The notes: generated by a model from the sequence alone, not told the origin. A stretch of 64,000 nucleotides of DNA from Myxocyprinus asiaticus (GCF_019703515.2 NC_059388.1:1439501-1503500); one strand, 5' to 3'; shown: positions 21,958-32,604, numbered from the stretch's first letter. Numbers and translations are program-made.

Positions 21958-22344
21958 TATGTTTCTTATGAAACAAACACAATGACGTTAAAAATAACAA
22001 AACGCTGGCTCTCCGAAGACAGTAAAGCTGCCTATACATTGCACAATTTGTCAAAATGAGCATGTGTATTTAGAACTCAAATAACGAGAAGGACACCAAA
22101 TGATGCCGATAGTGATGCTGTAAAATGACTGTCTTATACTAACGTGGGCAATATGTTTCTTATGAAACAAACACTATACTGATGTTAAAAATAACGAAAT
22201 GCTGGCTCTCAAGAGGTATAAAATGTGCCTATTCATTGCACCATTTGTCAGTATGTATTTATAACGCAAATCACGAGAAGGACACAAATGATGCCGATAG
22301 TGATGTTATAAAATGACTGTCTTATAGGCTACTTACGTGGGCAA
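21958..22344. repeat. Tandem duplication, two diverged units of about 194 bp, upstream of kcna1
   Basis: Unit one (21958-22151) and unit two (22152-22344) both begin TATGTTTCTTATGAAACAAAC and end ACGTGGGCAA. They share GCTGGCTCTC, ACGAGAAGGACAC, AAATGATGCCGATAGTGATG and AAATGACTGTCTTATA in the same order. They differ by scattered substitutions and short indels, so the duplication is not recent. It lies about 1.4-1.8 kb upstream of the kcna1 start codon. Its role, if any, is unknown. Confidence 0.85.
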
Positions 22345-22537
22345 TACGAATGGAGAACGGTGCGGCAATTTCTGCGCAAAACCTCCCGTGTGTTTTTATA
22401 TAGATCTCACATTACAGCCCCATGCGTGCTAGTGCTTTCCTCAAATATCCAAACAGCAAGAATATAATAGATCCACAATATTCATCCTATATAGCAGGTA
22501 AAGTAAGTTCCCCAAACCCGTACTGCAGAATAGAAGA

Positions 22538-22547
22538 AACACACACA

Positions 22548-22623
<76 letters not shown>
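22538..22623. repeat. Compound (AC)n(AG)n microsatellite
   Basis: A run of AC dinucleotides with one interrupting TC passes directly into AG dinucleotides, ending near 22622. Open frames across it on both strands are an effect of the repeat. Confidence 0.95.
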
Positions 22624-22624
<1 letters not shown>

Positions 22625-23840
22625 GATGTGTAATGCGCAATGCAGACAGATTCGATCATGTTGCCAAATGTCCTTCTCCACACATCTGATGGGGAAACAC
22701 TACAACTGAATAGCGCAAAAATAACAATAAGAAATTCATATTAAACTTGACTATTTTCATTGTTACATTATTAGTTTGTATTACAAGTTTACCCCATAAT
22801 TACGTTAATATGTAAGAAGACGTTTATATGTACGTACATTTAGTATATTTACATTTTTGGTATTTTTTGTAAACATTTCATGTAATTTCAACAATTCATC
22901 TTACAAAAACATCTTATAGAGCCATTTTAAATGTGCAAAAAAAAAAAAAAAAAAAAAAAACTTTCAATCCAAATCGTTTTACACTCTAGGTGTAGATTTT
23001 ACATTTTCATTGCTACATGTAGCACGTGCTCTTTCAGTTGAGTTACAGGAACACAGATTATTGGTAACTGTCAATTTTTGCTCATCTTCACATAGAAATT
23101 GTGCCAATCAGGCAGCAAATATTAAATTAAAGTCTGGTTCATGCTTAGTGTACTGTAAATACTCAAAACACTGGAACACCCAACATACTGCTTGTATGTG
23201 TAGAGTCATTCTTTATCAATATACACCATTGCCCTTACAGTCATATCTCAGGCCTATTCATGTCCAGCCTCTAATGAAACAGTATCTGTGTCTACAGATT
23301 AAATATTAAATTCAATTTAAACATAAACCCCAATCTCTATGACTTATAAATGAAATTTATCATCACTTTATGCATAATCAAATATTAACAAAACACCTAT
23401 GATCTGCATTGACAAGTCAAACCATAACTGAAATGTTAAATGTGAAGACGGTAGTTGTGTGAACATGATGCAGCTCTTGGTGCTGTAACTGCACTGTAGC
23501 AGTTTCATACAGCTGGAGGAGAGAGATCAACACATTTCTCCATGGCAACCAGGACTTACTTAAAGAGAGAGAAGAAGGTGGAGAGGATACTGGTGTACAA
23601 AAAATAGAAACCTCACCACACCATGTTATAATGGGTCAAGACATGCAAATACTTACAGGGAAAAGTACCAACATTATATTTAACTATGTAACTTATACAT
23701 TATTATATATTTATAAATGCAATTATTATTTAATTACTTCTTTTTAAACACAATTCACAATCGTATTTTATCAAACTACACAATGATGACTCTAAGGCAT
23801 TGTAGATATTCCAGTTTCATTTTCTGTTAATGCATGATTT
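22624..23840. other. AT-rich intergenic sequence, no gene recognised
   Basis: No coding region is recognisable. A 24-base A run lies at about 22938-22961, perhaps the tail of an old retroposed sequence, but I cannot identify a source. Confidence 0.45.
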
Positions 23841-23915
23841 CCTGTAAAGCTGCTTTGAAACGATGTGTGTTGTGAAAGACGCTATACAAATAAAAATGAC
23901 TTGACTGACTTGACA
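23841..23915 (+). repeat. Dispersed repeat tail adjoining a Tc1 element
   Basis: CTGTAAAGCTGCTTTGAAACGATG followed by AAGACGCTATACAAATAAAAATGACTTGACT is a common fish retroposon 3' end of the CTATACAAATAAA type. It ends immediately before the TA that flanks the Tc1 element at 23924. Confidence 0.55.
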
Positions 23916-23923
23916 TGTAACTA

Positions 23924-25159
23924 CAGTGAGAATCCTAGCTGCTTTTCTGCATTAATTGATCATAAAATGTTATCCCATCTTCATCAGAGACACAAGTATA
24001 GACAAACCAATGTGCTTAAGCTAACAAACAAACAAAAAAAGCAATTATAATCTTTTATGTCTTTATTGAACACATCCCATTAAACATTCACAGTGATGTG
24101 GAAAAAGCAAGTGAACTCTTGGATATAATAACTGGTCATAAGATGTTTAGTGTCATTGTCCTGCTACATCACCCAGCTTCTGAGCTTCAGCTGGCACACA
24201 GCCACCCTGGCATTATCCTGTAGGATATCTTGATAAACCTGGGTATTCTTTTTTCCCCAAATCATGGTGTTCCCTCCACCATAATTCACTGGAATTATGT
24301 TTTCATGTTGGTATGCAGTGCCCATTTTACGCCATATGTAGTGCTGCGTTTTCTTCCCATACAATTCAACCTTAGTTTCACCAGTCCATAAACATTTTCC
24401 CAGTAGCATTGTGGAGTGTCAAGTTGGTCTTTGGCAAATTTCAGGTGTGCAGCAATGTTTTTGTTGGAAAGCAGCAGCTTCCTTCGTGGTGTCCTGCCAT
24501 GGACACCATGCCTGTTTAATGTTTTCTGTACAGTAGACTCATGAACAGAGATGTTAACTAGTTCCAATGATTCCTTTAAGTCTTTAGCTGTCACTTTAGG
24601 GTTCTTTTTTTACCTCATTGAGCATTCTGCAGTGGGCCCTTTGAGACATCTTGGCTGGACGGCCACTTCTAGGGAGAGTAGACACAGTACTAAATCATCT
24701 CCATTTATAGACAATTTGTCTAACTGTGGACAGATGAATATCTAAGCTCTTCGAAATAACTTTGTAAACCGTTCCAGCTTTATGCAAAGTAACAATTCTT
24801 GATAGTAGGTCTTCTGAGATCTCTTGTTTGAGTGCTATTTATAAGTCAAAGTAGCTCTAGCCTACACCTCCAATCCCATTTCATTAATTGGATTCCAGGT
24901 TTGCCAACTCCTGACTATAATTAGCTTTTGTTGACATCATTAGCCTAGGGGTTCATATACTTTTTCCAACTTACACAGTGAATGTTTGAATAATGTATTC
25001 AGTATGTACAAGAATAATACAATAATGTGTGTGTTATTAGTTAAATCAGATTGTTTGTTCATTATTGTAACTTAGATGAAGATCAAACCAGATTTTAAGA
25101 CAAATGTATACACAAGAGCAGGTAATTCCAAAGGGTTCACATACTTTTTCTTACCACTG
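23924..25159 (-). mobile_element. Tc1/mariner element, decayed, copy 1
   Basis: This is a Tc1-type DNA transposon flanked by TA (23922-23923 and 25160-25161), the Tc1 target. The outer terminal repeat at the right end, read inward, is CAGTGGTAAGAAAAAGTATG. The left outer repeat is reduced to CAGTG by an internal deletion. Inner repeats with CACTGTG and a GGAAAAAGTATATGAACCCC or AAAAAGCAAGTGAACTC block lie at about 24949-24982 and 24084-24120. Each end therefore had two related motifs, an arrangement known as IR/DR in fish Tc1 elements. The transposase is broken. Confidence 0.85.
24164..24840 (-). pseudogene. Tc1 transposase, broken
   Basis: Minus-strand frames encode parts of a Tc1 transposase. 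24295-24594 holds the second DNA-binding helix region (TAKDLKESLELVNISVHESTVQKTLNRHG, cut short here) and the start of the catalytic domain (NIAAHLKFAKDQL). 24164-24409 continues with YIWRKMGTAYQHENIIPVNYGGG and MIWGK. Upstream sequence to about 24840 resembles the N-terminal region with an internal frameshift. After RSWVM the sequence jumps to the 3' flank, so the region with the last two catalytic acidic residues is missing. No activity is possible. Confidence 0.8.
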
Positions 25160-25161
25160 TA

Positions 25162-25740
25162 AATAACTACTGGTCGATCATCCAATAAGGGTTTTTTAAT
25201 GGCAGATGCCAATCTCTAAAGAGCATGGTGGCTGATGGCTGACATAATGCAGATATACACAGTATGTAATATAATGGCAGCAAATGAATTAAATTAAATG
25301 AATACTTATTTTACACAATTTAAAATTTTTAAATACACAACATTTTAAGACATAAATTGTGTATTACTATAATGTTGATTTTGGAACTGACACAAGGGGG
25401 TCATAACACTTTTGATAATTGGTGAAACTTTACACATTTATCGGCCAATGGCGTTAATGTTAAAATGGCCAAAAATGGTCCGATTAATTGCTGATAAACA
25501 ATATGCAATATTGTTAATATAGTCATGGTGAAAGGGTGTTGTTAGACACAACATGCAGTGGAGTGACTATATTCACAATATAGCACAACTTTAAGTGCCT
25601 TATTGCTTTAATAAAGCAGTTACTATGGGAAAAAAAATATTCAGGACACAAATTTGAATGAAAACATAATTTTATTAAGCTAATTCATTAAGTGACATTC
25701 TTCCACTAGAAGATGTAGTCTGTGACATTGTAGAATAACA
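25162..25740. other. Intergenic sequence with a small repeat remnant
   Basis: No gene is visible. TATCGGCCAATG..GGTCCGATTAATTGCTGAT at about 25439-25495 resembles the TATCGGCC-type fish DNA element also hinted at near 55880-55970. Confidence 0.4.
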
Positions 25741-26347
25741 TTTACATTGACATTTACATTTATTCATTTGGCAGATGCTTTTATCCAAAGCGACTTACAA
25801 AAGAGGAAAACATAAGCAAATCATTTAAGGAGACAGTGGTATGAAAAGTGCTGCATTACAAAGTTTCACTAGTATCAGAATAGTATTCAAAACAGATTAA
25901 AGTGCAAAGAATTATATATATATATATATATATATATTAGTGACTGGTTAAGTGCTTGTGGAAAAGATGTGTTTTTAGTCATTTTTTGAAGACAGAAAGT
26001 GAGTCAGCTTCACGGATGGAGTTGGGAAGGTCATTCCACCAACGTGGTATGATGAAGCTGAAAGTCTGGGAAAGTGTTTTGGTGCCTCTTTGTGTTGGTA
26101 CAACAAGGCGATGTTCCTTAGCCGACCGCAGGCTTCTAGTGGGCGCATAGCTCTGTAGAAGTGATTTTAGGTATGCTGGAACAGACCCTGTTCTGTATGC
26201 CAGCATCAGAGCCTTGAACTTGATACGTGCATCAACCGGTAGCCAGTGAAGAGAGACAAGGAGTGGTGTAACATGCGCTCTCTTTGGTTGATTAAAGACC
26301 AGATGTGCTGCTGCATTCTGTATCATTTGCAGGGGTCTAATTGGACA
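25741..26347 (-). mobile_element. L2/CR1-type LINE, 3' part (left of inversion)
   Basis: This is the minus-strand 3' part of a non-LTR retrotransposon. It ends at 25741 with the AAGTCGCTTTGGATAAAAGC and AAATGTAAATG tail, has a TA-repeat within its 3'UTR (about 25913-25936), and contains the end of the ORF. The coding similarity stops at about 26347, where DIRS sequence begins. The matching upstream LINE segment is found in the opposite orientation at 29291-29696. Confidence 0.85.
25979..26326 (-). pseudogene. LINE reverse transcriptase C-terminus
   Basis: An open frame of 115 residues begins MIQNAAAHLVFNQPKR and continues with HVTPLLVSLHWLPVDAR, FKALMLAYRTG, SLRSAKEHRLVVPTQRG and IIPRWWNDLPNSIREA, ending FKK. 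This is the conserved C-terminal region of a common fish non-LTR retrotransposon of the L2/CR1 superfamily. It follows the thumb and lacks catalytic residues. The rest of the protein is separated by the inversion. Confidence 0.85.
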
Positions 26348-26351
26348 TTCA

Positions 26352-27050
26352 CTCAGAGACTCTAAAGCTCTGCGTGCGATCCAAATAGATGCGTAAAGCG
26401 TGCACCGGACACAGCAACATCAGGGCTGGGTCTGCCTCCTCCTGGGGCAGCGCTTGCAGGTTCACCACCTGATCCCTAAATGGGGTCATGGGAACCTTGG
26501 CACATAGCCCGGTCGGGGTCTCAGGATCACGTGAGAGTAGCCTGGACTGAACTCCAGGCACGTTTCGCTGACAGAGAATGCTTGCAGGTCTCCTACCCTC
26601 TTGATGGAAGTGAGCGCAGTCAGAAGGGCAGTCTTTAAAGAGAGTGCCTTAAGCTCAGCTGACTCCAGGGGATCAAAGGGGGCTCCCCATAGACCCTGAA
26701 GTACTACAGAGTGGTCGCATGAGGGAATGAGGTGCGGTCTGGAGGGATTCAACTTTCTGGCACCTCTCAGGAACCTGATGATCAGGTCATGCTTCCCTAA
26801 GGACTTACCATCCACTGTGTTGTGGTGTGCCGCTATAGCGGCTACATACACCTTCAAGGTGGAGGGGGACAGCCGCCCCTCTAACCTCTCCTGCAGGAAG
26901 GAAAGCACCGATCCGACTGCGCATCTCTGGGGGTCTTCGCGTCGGGAAGAACACCACTTAGCGAACAGATGCCACTTCAAGGCATACAGGCACCTTGTAG
27001 GGGGAACCCTAGCCTGAGTGAATGTGTCTACCACCGCGGGTGGTAGGCCA
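26352..27050 (-). pseudogene. DIRS tyrosine recombinase, N-terminal and first catalytic part (copy B)
   Basis: The core-binding domain is open: AVVDTFTQARVPPTRCLYA, WHLFAKWCSSRREDPQRC, SFLQERLEGRLSPSTLKVY, SLGKHDLIIRFLRGARKLN. The first catalytic arginine in SIKRVGDLQAFSVSE follows. The frame then shifts near 26500 and PFRDQVVNLQALPQEEADPA to LDRTQSFRVSE completes the piece. The next residues in copy A (QLFVCFG) are found only on the other side of the inversion, at 29697. The break is by rearrangement rather than by point mutation. Confidence 0.88.
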
Positions 27051-27493
27051 CTTAAGTCTTCCGCGTCCTGTCCAGGGGCCAGACATGGAGATTCCAGAGG
27101 TCTGCTCATGGGTGCCAGATGGTGCCCCGTCCCTGAGAAAGAAGATCCTTCCTCAGCGGAATTCGCCGGGGGGGGGGGGGGGGCTGTCGCGAGGAGCATG
27201 AGGTCCGAGAACCATGTCTGGGTGGGTCAGTTGGGTGCTACTAGGATGACCTGCTCCTCGTCCTCCCTGGGTCTGTGCAAGTAGGCCACTGGGGGAAATG
27301 CATATTTGCATAGTCCAGGGGGCCAGCTGTGTGCCAGCACGTCTATACCGAGAGGTTCCTCAGTCAGGGCGTACCAGAGTGGGCAGTGGGAGGATTCTCG
27401 GGAAGCGAACAGGTCTACCTGTGCCTACTCGAATCATCTCCAAATCAGCTGGACCACCTGAGGGTGGAGTCTCCACTCTCCCCTGAGGGTAAC

Positions 27494-28147
27494 CTATCGT
27501 GACAGGGCGTCCGCTGCAGTGTTGAGTTCGCCCGGGATGTGAGTGGCTTGCAGCGACTTGAGGTGCTGCTGACTCCAGAGGAGGAGACGGCGGGCGAGTT
27601 GTGACAAACAACGGGAGCGTAAACCACCTTGATGGTTGATGTATGCCACCATTGCTGTGTTGTCTGTCCGAACTAACACATGCTTGCCCTGGATCAACGG
27701 CCGTAACCTCCACAGGGCGAGCAGAATTGCCAACAACTCGAGGCAGTTGATGTGCCAATGTAGCCGTGGGCCCGTCCAGGAGCTGGCGGCTGCGTGCCTG
27801 TTGCATACAGCGCCCCAGCCCTTTTTGGAGGCGTCTGTCGTAAGCACGACGTGCCTGGAGACCTGCTCTAGGGGAACGCCTGCACATAGAAATGTGAGGT
27901 CGGTCCAAGGGCTGAAGAGGCGGCGACAGACTGGCGTGATGGCCATGTGATGTGTCCCGTGGTGCCATGCCCATCTCGGGACTCGAGTCTGGAGCCAGTG
28001 CTGAAGTGGTCTCATATGCATCAACCTGAGCGGAGTGGCCACTGCTGAGGATGCCATATGCCCCAGGAGCCTCTGAAACAGTTTCAGTGGAACCGCTGTC
28101 TTCTGTCTGAACGCCTTCAAACAGGTCAGCACTGACTGCGCGTTCAT
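27494..28147 (-). CDS. DIRS RNase H domain, open frame with all motifs (copy B)
   Basis: An open frame of 217 residues covers the RT-RNase H connection (FQRLLGHMASSAVATPLRLMH) and a full RNase H domain. All four acidic motifs are present: LTTDASKKGWGAV, HINCLELLAILLALW, HVLVRTDNTAMVAYINHQGG, and GELNTAADALSR at the end. The domain would cleave RNA in RNA-DNA hybrids. It is now cut off from a working RT by frameshifts upstream, so it is a fossil domain whose motifs happen to be intact. The ATG is internal to the original polyprotein and not a true start. Confidence 0.8.
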   Translation of the reverse strand: MNAQSVLTCLKAFRQKTAVPLKLFQRLLGHMASSAVATPLRLMHMRPLQHWLQTRVPRWAWHHGTHHMAITPVCRRLFSPWTDLTFLCAGVPLEQVSRHVVLTTDASKKGWGAVCNRHAAASSWTGPRLHWHINCLELLAILLALWRLRPLIQGKHVLVRTDNTAMVAYINHQGGLRSRCLSQLARRLLLWSQQHLKSLQATHIPGELNTAADALSR

Positions 28148-29290
28148 TCATGAGGCGCGCCGTCATCGAGACTGAGTCCAACTCCAAGCCGAGAAAAGAG
28201 ATGCTCTGAACCAGGAGGAGCTTGCTCTTTTCCCAGTTGACCCGAAGCCGTAGTCGGCTGAGGTGCGAGAGCACCAGGTCCCTGTTCACACACAACACAT
28301 CCCGAGAGTAAGCTAGGATTAGCCAGTCATCGAGATAGTTGAGGATGCGAATGCCCACTTCCCTTATGGGGAAAGGGCTGCCTCTGCGACCTTCGTGAAG
28401 ATGTGAGGGGACAAGGACAGGCCGAAAGGGAGGACCTTGTACTGATACGCCCGACCCTCGAATGCAAACCACAGGAAGGGTCTGTGTCGAGGTATAATTG
28501 AGACGTGGAAGTACGCGTCCTTCAGGATCTACTGCCGCAAACCAATCTTGATGCCAGACGCTCACTAGAATGCCTTTTTGCATCAGCAACTTGAACGGGA
28601 GTCTGTGTAAAAGCCCGGTTCAGTACTCGCAGGTCCAAGATTGGCCGCAACCCACCACCTTTCTCCGGTACAATGAAGTAGGGGCTGTAAAACCCCTTCT
28701 TCATCTCAGCCAGAGGGACAGGCTCTATCGCATCCTTATGTAGGAGGGTAGCAATTTCCGCGCGCAAGGTAGTGGCGTTCTCGCCCTTCACCGAGGTGAA
28801 GTGGCGCCGCTGAAACTGGGCAGATGCCTTGCGAACTGAATCGCGTAGCCGAGTCGGACGGTCCGGACCAGCCATCGCGACAGGTTGGAAAGCGCAAGCC
28901 ACACGTCCAAGCTCCGGGTGAGGGGGATCAAGGGGACAATCTCGTCGGATGTACCGGCGGGTGGGGCCTCGCGACGGGGCGGAGCCTGATGTGCCAAAGC
29001 TGGGTATGCAGGGGCGGGGAGACCACCGCTGGAGTGCCAGTGGTCGTGATGACGGCTGTGCGCACCGGGTATGTGACCCAGGGAACAAGGAAACCGCTCT
29101 TTTGCTGAACTCTTGGGTACCGCAGCCACTTGGGCATGCGGCGAAATTAAATGAAAAGGTAACAAAAGATTCTCCTCCCGGTCCTCCACCGGGGGATGGA
29201 GTGGTCTGCTTACCAGCTCCAGAGCAGCGGGTTTCCTCGCCCCTGGGTTGTCCGTCTCAGGGCTGTTTGGAAGCCTTTCTCGGTTTCTTG
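28148..29290 (-). pseudogene. DIRS gag tail and reverse transcriptase (copy B)
   Basis: From high to low coordinates the strand encodes a gag tail, the SLDVWLALSNLSRWLVRTVRLGY-type linker (shortened here), ENATTLRAEIATLLHKD, EMKKGFYSPYFIVPEKGGG and LRPILDLRVLNRAF. It then goes out of frame near motif A: WFAAVD is followed by a shifted sequence. The YLDDWLILAYS motif is back in frame at about 28310-28345. Several frameshifts interrupt the RT. The open piece ending near 28160 reaches the RNase H connection. Confidence 0.8.
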
Positions 29291-29696
29291 ACATGCAACT
29301 CTACTTGTCTTTCGAGCCCAACGACACCACAGTGACTGCTCGAATCTCTGCCTGCCTGGCAGACATCTCGCCCTGGATGAAGGAACACCACCTGCAACTT
29401 AACCCAGCCAAGACCGAACTCCTTGTCTTTCCTGCCAACCCTGCTGTTGAACACAACATCACCATGCAGCTGGGTGCAACTACAGTAACACCTTCCAAAA
29501 CGGTCAGAAATCTAGGGGTAACCATCGATAACAAACTACATTTCACAGACCACATCTCAAAGACTGCAGGATCATGTAGATTTACACTCTATAATATCAG
29601 GAAGATAAGACCCTTCCTCTCTGAATATGCCACACAACTTCTTGTTCAGTCACTTGTCATAACAGACTGGACTACTGTAATGATCTCATTGCAGGA
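29291..29696 (+). pseudogene. LINE reverse transcriptase middle part (right of inversion)
   Basis: Plus-strand sequence starts at the second Asp of the RT catalytic box (DMQLYLSF). It continues with ARISACLADISPWMKEHHLQLN, AKTELLVFPANP, VRNLGVTIDNKLHF and CRFTLYNIRKIRPFLSEYATQLLVQ (cut here). A small frameshift then precedes DYCNDLIAG, where it ends. In related elements the next residues are close to those that open the minus-strand fragment at 26347. The two pieces are therefore the two halves of one LINE. Everything 5' of the catalytic box is missing. Confidence 0.85.
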
Positions 29697-29990
29697 TCTT
29701 TGTCTGCTTTGGTGGACATCGGAAAGGAAGCACTGTCTCCAAGCAGAGGATCGCCCACAGGGTCATTGACGCCATAGCAATGGCATATCACGCTCAGGAC
29801 GTGCTGCCTCCTGCAGGGCTACGAGCCCATTCTACCAGGAGTGTGGCGACCTCCTGGGCCTTGACCAGTGGGCCTCTCTAACAGACATTTGCAGAGCAGC
29901 TGGCTGGGCAACACCCAACACTTTTGCGAGGTTCTACAATCTCCGGGTTGAGCCGGTTTCGTCCTGTGTAGTGGCAGGCACAAGCAGTTA
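29697..29990 (+). pseudogene. DIRS tyrosine recombinase, C-terminal catalytic part (copy B)
   Basis: The sequence encodes, with frame changes, the C-terminal half of the recombinase: the segment after SFRVSE (CFGGHRKGSTVSKQRIAH), the HSTR box in RAHSTRSV, and the nucleophile motif FARFYNLRVEPVSS. Together with the minus-strand part at 26352-27050 the complete R-H-R-Y set is present in the two pieces. They lie about 3.35 kb apart in opposite orientations. Confidence 0.85.
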
Positions 29991-30754
29991 AGTCCGGGAC
30001 AGCTGGCCGGGTGTATCGCTTGTGCATAGCCCCTTTCACCTCCCCTGAGCTGAAGAAGTGTGCTGGTGACTCCCAGTAGTGTTCACAAAGCGTGTTCCCT
30101 GGATGACTTCCTCCAAGCCCTGTGGCAGACGAGTTTGCGGAGAAACTCGCTGCCGGCTCAGTACATGTGCTAACTAAGTCCTGTACTGGGGTAGGTGCTC
30201 CGCATGTGTTGGTTCCCCATAGGTGACCCCATGCGACGTATATCTTCCGCTAATTCGTTTCCCTGTTGGTAAACTGCGTCTTCCTTGAGCAGAGGCCCCT
30301 CTGCCCCAGTCACCATGTTTGTAGAAAATCCTCCCCCATTGGGTAGGACCTACCATGGGACTTCTCCATATGACATACTTCCGACAAGGCTCGGCAAGAC
30401 CATGTGATGTATTTCCACTCAAAATACCCCCCCTCTCTCTGGGCGGGGTGTGGTCTCCGCGGTGTCTTCCCCTTGGGAGTGACACCCCCCCGACGTAGAC
30501 ACTGGTGGCCCCAGTCAGTTAACAAATTTCACTCTTTTTTTGGGGAGAGAAAAAAAAGAGGATAAGAGGCCACGACTGGGCTAGCCTGTCCCTATCTTTT
30601 GGGCAGTCGACTTGTCCCCGAAGAGCCATTCGATGCTCATAACAGCGTTGGGGGAGGTTACGTGTCGGCCTGGTGCGCTGGCTACGAGGCATACAGTGGT
30701 CTGCCCGTCTCGCACCGCCAGTTCACGTAACACAGTTCAGCTAGTTGTGGCGTT

Positions 30755-30880
30755 TCGTATAGGGACCCCTAGTGTCACTACATCGACACAACGTTGAGTG
30801 AATGACAGATAGGGAACGTCCTGGTTACTTTCGTAACCTCCGTTCCCTGATGGAGGGAACGAGACGTTGTGTCCCTCCTA
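30755..30880 (+). repeat. DIRS internal complementary region (copy B)
   Basis: Bases up to 30817 (..GACAGATAGGGAAC) are the reverse complement of a DIRS left end. From 30818 (GTCCTGGTTACTTTCGTAACC..) the sequence is the exact reverse complement of this copy's own right end at 31132. The join has no extra bases, as expected if the region is a template for closing the circle. Confidence 0.87.
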
Positions 30881-31132
30881 CCACAATGCTGGACTACCCG
30901 CTGAAATGGCCGGGACCTTGTCTAGGCTCCTCAGCACAAAACCTGAATGAGTGGTTGCATACCAGCCCCTTTTATACCCGTATGTTCGGGGGAGTGGTAT
31001 GCAAACTCCACTCGCCAATTCCCATTGGCCTTTTTCGTTTCGGGCTCCCAAGAGTGACCCCTAGTGTCACTACATCAACACAACGTCTCGTTCCCTCCAT
31101 CAGGGAACGGAGGTTACGAAAGTAACCAGGAC
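30881..31132 (+). repeat. DIRS right inverted terminal repeat (copy B)
   Basis: This matches the reverse complement of DIRS left ends from the GTGACACTAGGGGTCACTC block to the CAACCACTCATTCAGG block, with a shortened stretch near 31035. GGTTAC-GAAA-GTAACC lies at 31112-31127, five bases from the end, and GTT follows at 31133-31135. Confidence 0.82.
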
Positions 31133-31298
31133 GTTTTAATAGTCATTTTGTAGTAACCATGAGCATGGTTTCTGTGGGACTCCAAATACAATAAACATGC
31201 TGTAGTGATGGTCCTATACTGTATGTTAGTATATATATTTGTGATGCAAATAATAGTATGTACCATTATTTGCACCAAGTTTGGGGTACAAATTATAT

Positions 31299-31514
31299 CT
31301 GCTAAATAAATAGCATCCAACATAGCATCTGCCTTAGTAATTTCAGTCTGTTCCTCACATAAAGCTATTATATGATTTTAGAAAACATGGAATGTAACAA
31401 GTCGTATCGACTACTTTTTACAGTCCTAGTTATTCACTTTTATTCTAAAGAGGCGTCGTTACAATTACAGATATACAGCAGTGTCCTGAATGTAACATCA
31501 GCCATTGTATCATT
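31299..31514 (+). repeat. 216-bp segment, identical to 33698-33913 in inverted orientation
   Basis: Comparison by eye of the whole stretch with the reverse complement of 33698-33913 showed no mismatch over 216 bases. Sequence outside both edges is unrelated. The right edge abuts a miniature element starting at 31515. A small open frame in it is probably incidental. The nature of the segment is unknown. Confidence 0.9.
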
Positions 31515-32043
31515 AGGCTATGTCTACATTAATCCAGATAAATGTGAAAAATGCGTTTTCGTTTTCAAAACACTCTCCGTCCACACTGTCAAAAATGTTC
31601 CAAAAGTTGCTCTTCCACACTGAAACATCTGAAAACACTTATATTCCTGTACTGCGCAAAAAAAAAAAAAAAAGAAAATGTAAAAAGCGTCATTTTCAAG
31701 TACGATCTGAGCAATTGTCTTTGTGTTCCGTAAGTGAAGGTTATACAAAGTAACATTTATATTTAACAATGCTATCAGAGTGAATAGCAGGCACAAAAAT
31801 GTAGCTACAACATGGGCTGCCATCTTGATTGTTTTAGGTTAAATGGATCACATGACTGCGTCACATGACAACAAATACATCGTTTTTGAATATATCAGTT
31901 TTCCCTATCCACACTACAATGCGAAGTTTCACTTGGTTTTTGTCCAGTTTTCGCTGGACAAAAATGCTGTCTCAGTGTAGACGGCCGAAACTTAGTGAAA
32001 TTAATGTGTTTCAAACGAAAACGTATTACTGTGGATGTGGCCT
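31515..32043. mobile_element. Miniature DNA transposon with imperfect terminal inverted repeats
   Basis: The left end AGGCTATGTCTACATTAAT and the right end, read inward as AGGCCACATCCACAGTAAT, form an imperfect inverted repeat. Internal subterminal blocks (TTTTCGTTTTCAAAAC and GTTTTCGTTTGAAAC) are also inverted. TTAA follows the right end while the left has ATTA, so a TTAA target is possible. There is no coding capacity. An A run is internal at about 31658-31672. Confidence 0.6.
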
Positions 32044-32532
32044 TAATTTAATCGTATCTGACTCGATTAAGTTATAAATTGTCACAGTTAATGACTGACG
32101 TCAAGCTTTAGACAAAACATTGTCTGAATAAATGGGCAAAAAACAAAAAAGCATCACATTTATTCCTGCTCTCCACTGTTGGCATAATGAGGAATTCTCC
32201 ATTCACAGTCGTTGCTGATGCAGAGACAGTAATATGAAATGAATTCCGCTGTGTATATGTCTCATGCGCTGAACCTGCTGATGTCGACTATCTGCTTTTT
32301 GCCTAGCAACAATCGCTAGTGTATTACACATCGTTCTGACAGCCTCCGCTATGTTCACTTCATTTCATTTAAAGGTCTGCAGCAGAGCTCATTTTGCATT
32401 CATCACATATTGATCCTTCCCCTCAGTGTAAATTATATCAATTATAAAATATCACTCTTACCATTTTGCACATTTGATTAATCTATTATTCTTTTATTAT
32501 TATATTGTTTGTATGATTATAATATTAATATA

Positions 32533-32604
<72 letters not shown>

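Larger units (their letters stand above)
26352..29290 (-). mobile_element. DIRS copy B, inverted part (gag end, RT, RNase H, recombinase N-terminus)
   Basis: This is minus-strand DIRS sequence in the order gag tail, RT, RNase H and the first part of the recombinase. It begins inside gag at about 29290 and ends inside the recombinase gene at 26352. The rest of the recombinase gene and the right terminus follow on the plus strand from 29697. A G run of about 18 bases lies near 27168-27185 in the recombinase upstream region. Confidence 0.9.
29697..31132 (+). mobile_element. DIRS copy B, uninverted 3' part
   Basis: Plus-strand DIRS sequence begins inside the recombinase gene and runs through the 3' non-coding part and the internal complementary region to the right terminus. 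The terminus ends CCAGGAC at 31132, followed by GTT. Similarity to copy A is continuous from 12942 to 14362 of that copy, apart from small differences. Confidence 0.9.

Noticed and set aside
22422..22709. Open frames with poly(TH) or poly(ER) tracts at the CA/GA repeat
   Set aside because: They are translations of a microsatellite.
29291..29696. 5' inversion of the LINE by twin priming during insertion
   Set aside because: Twin priming would put the two LINE parts side by side. Here 2.9 kb of DIRS lies between them and the DIRS gene is split at the matching points, so an inversion fits better.
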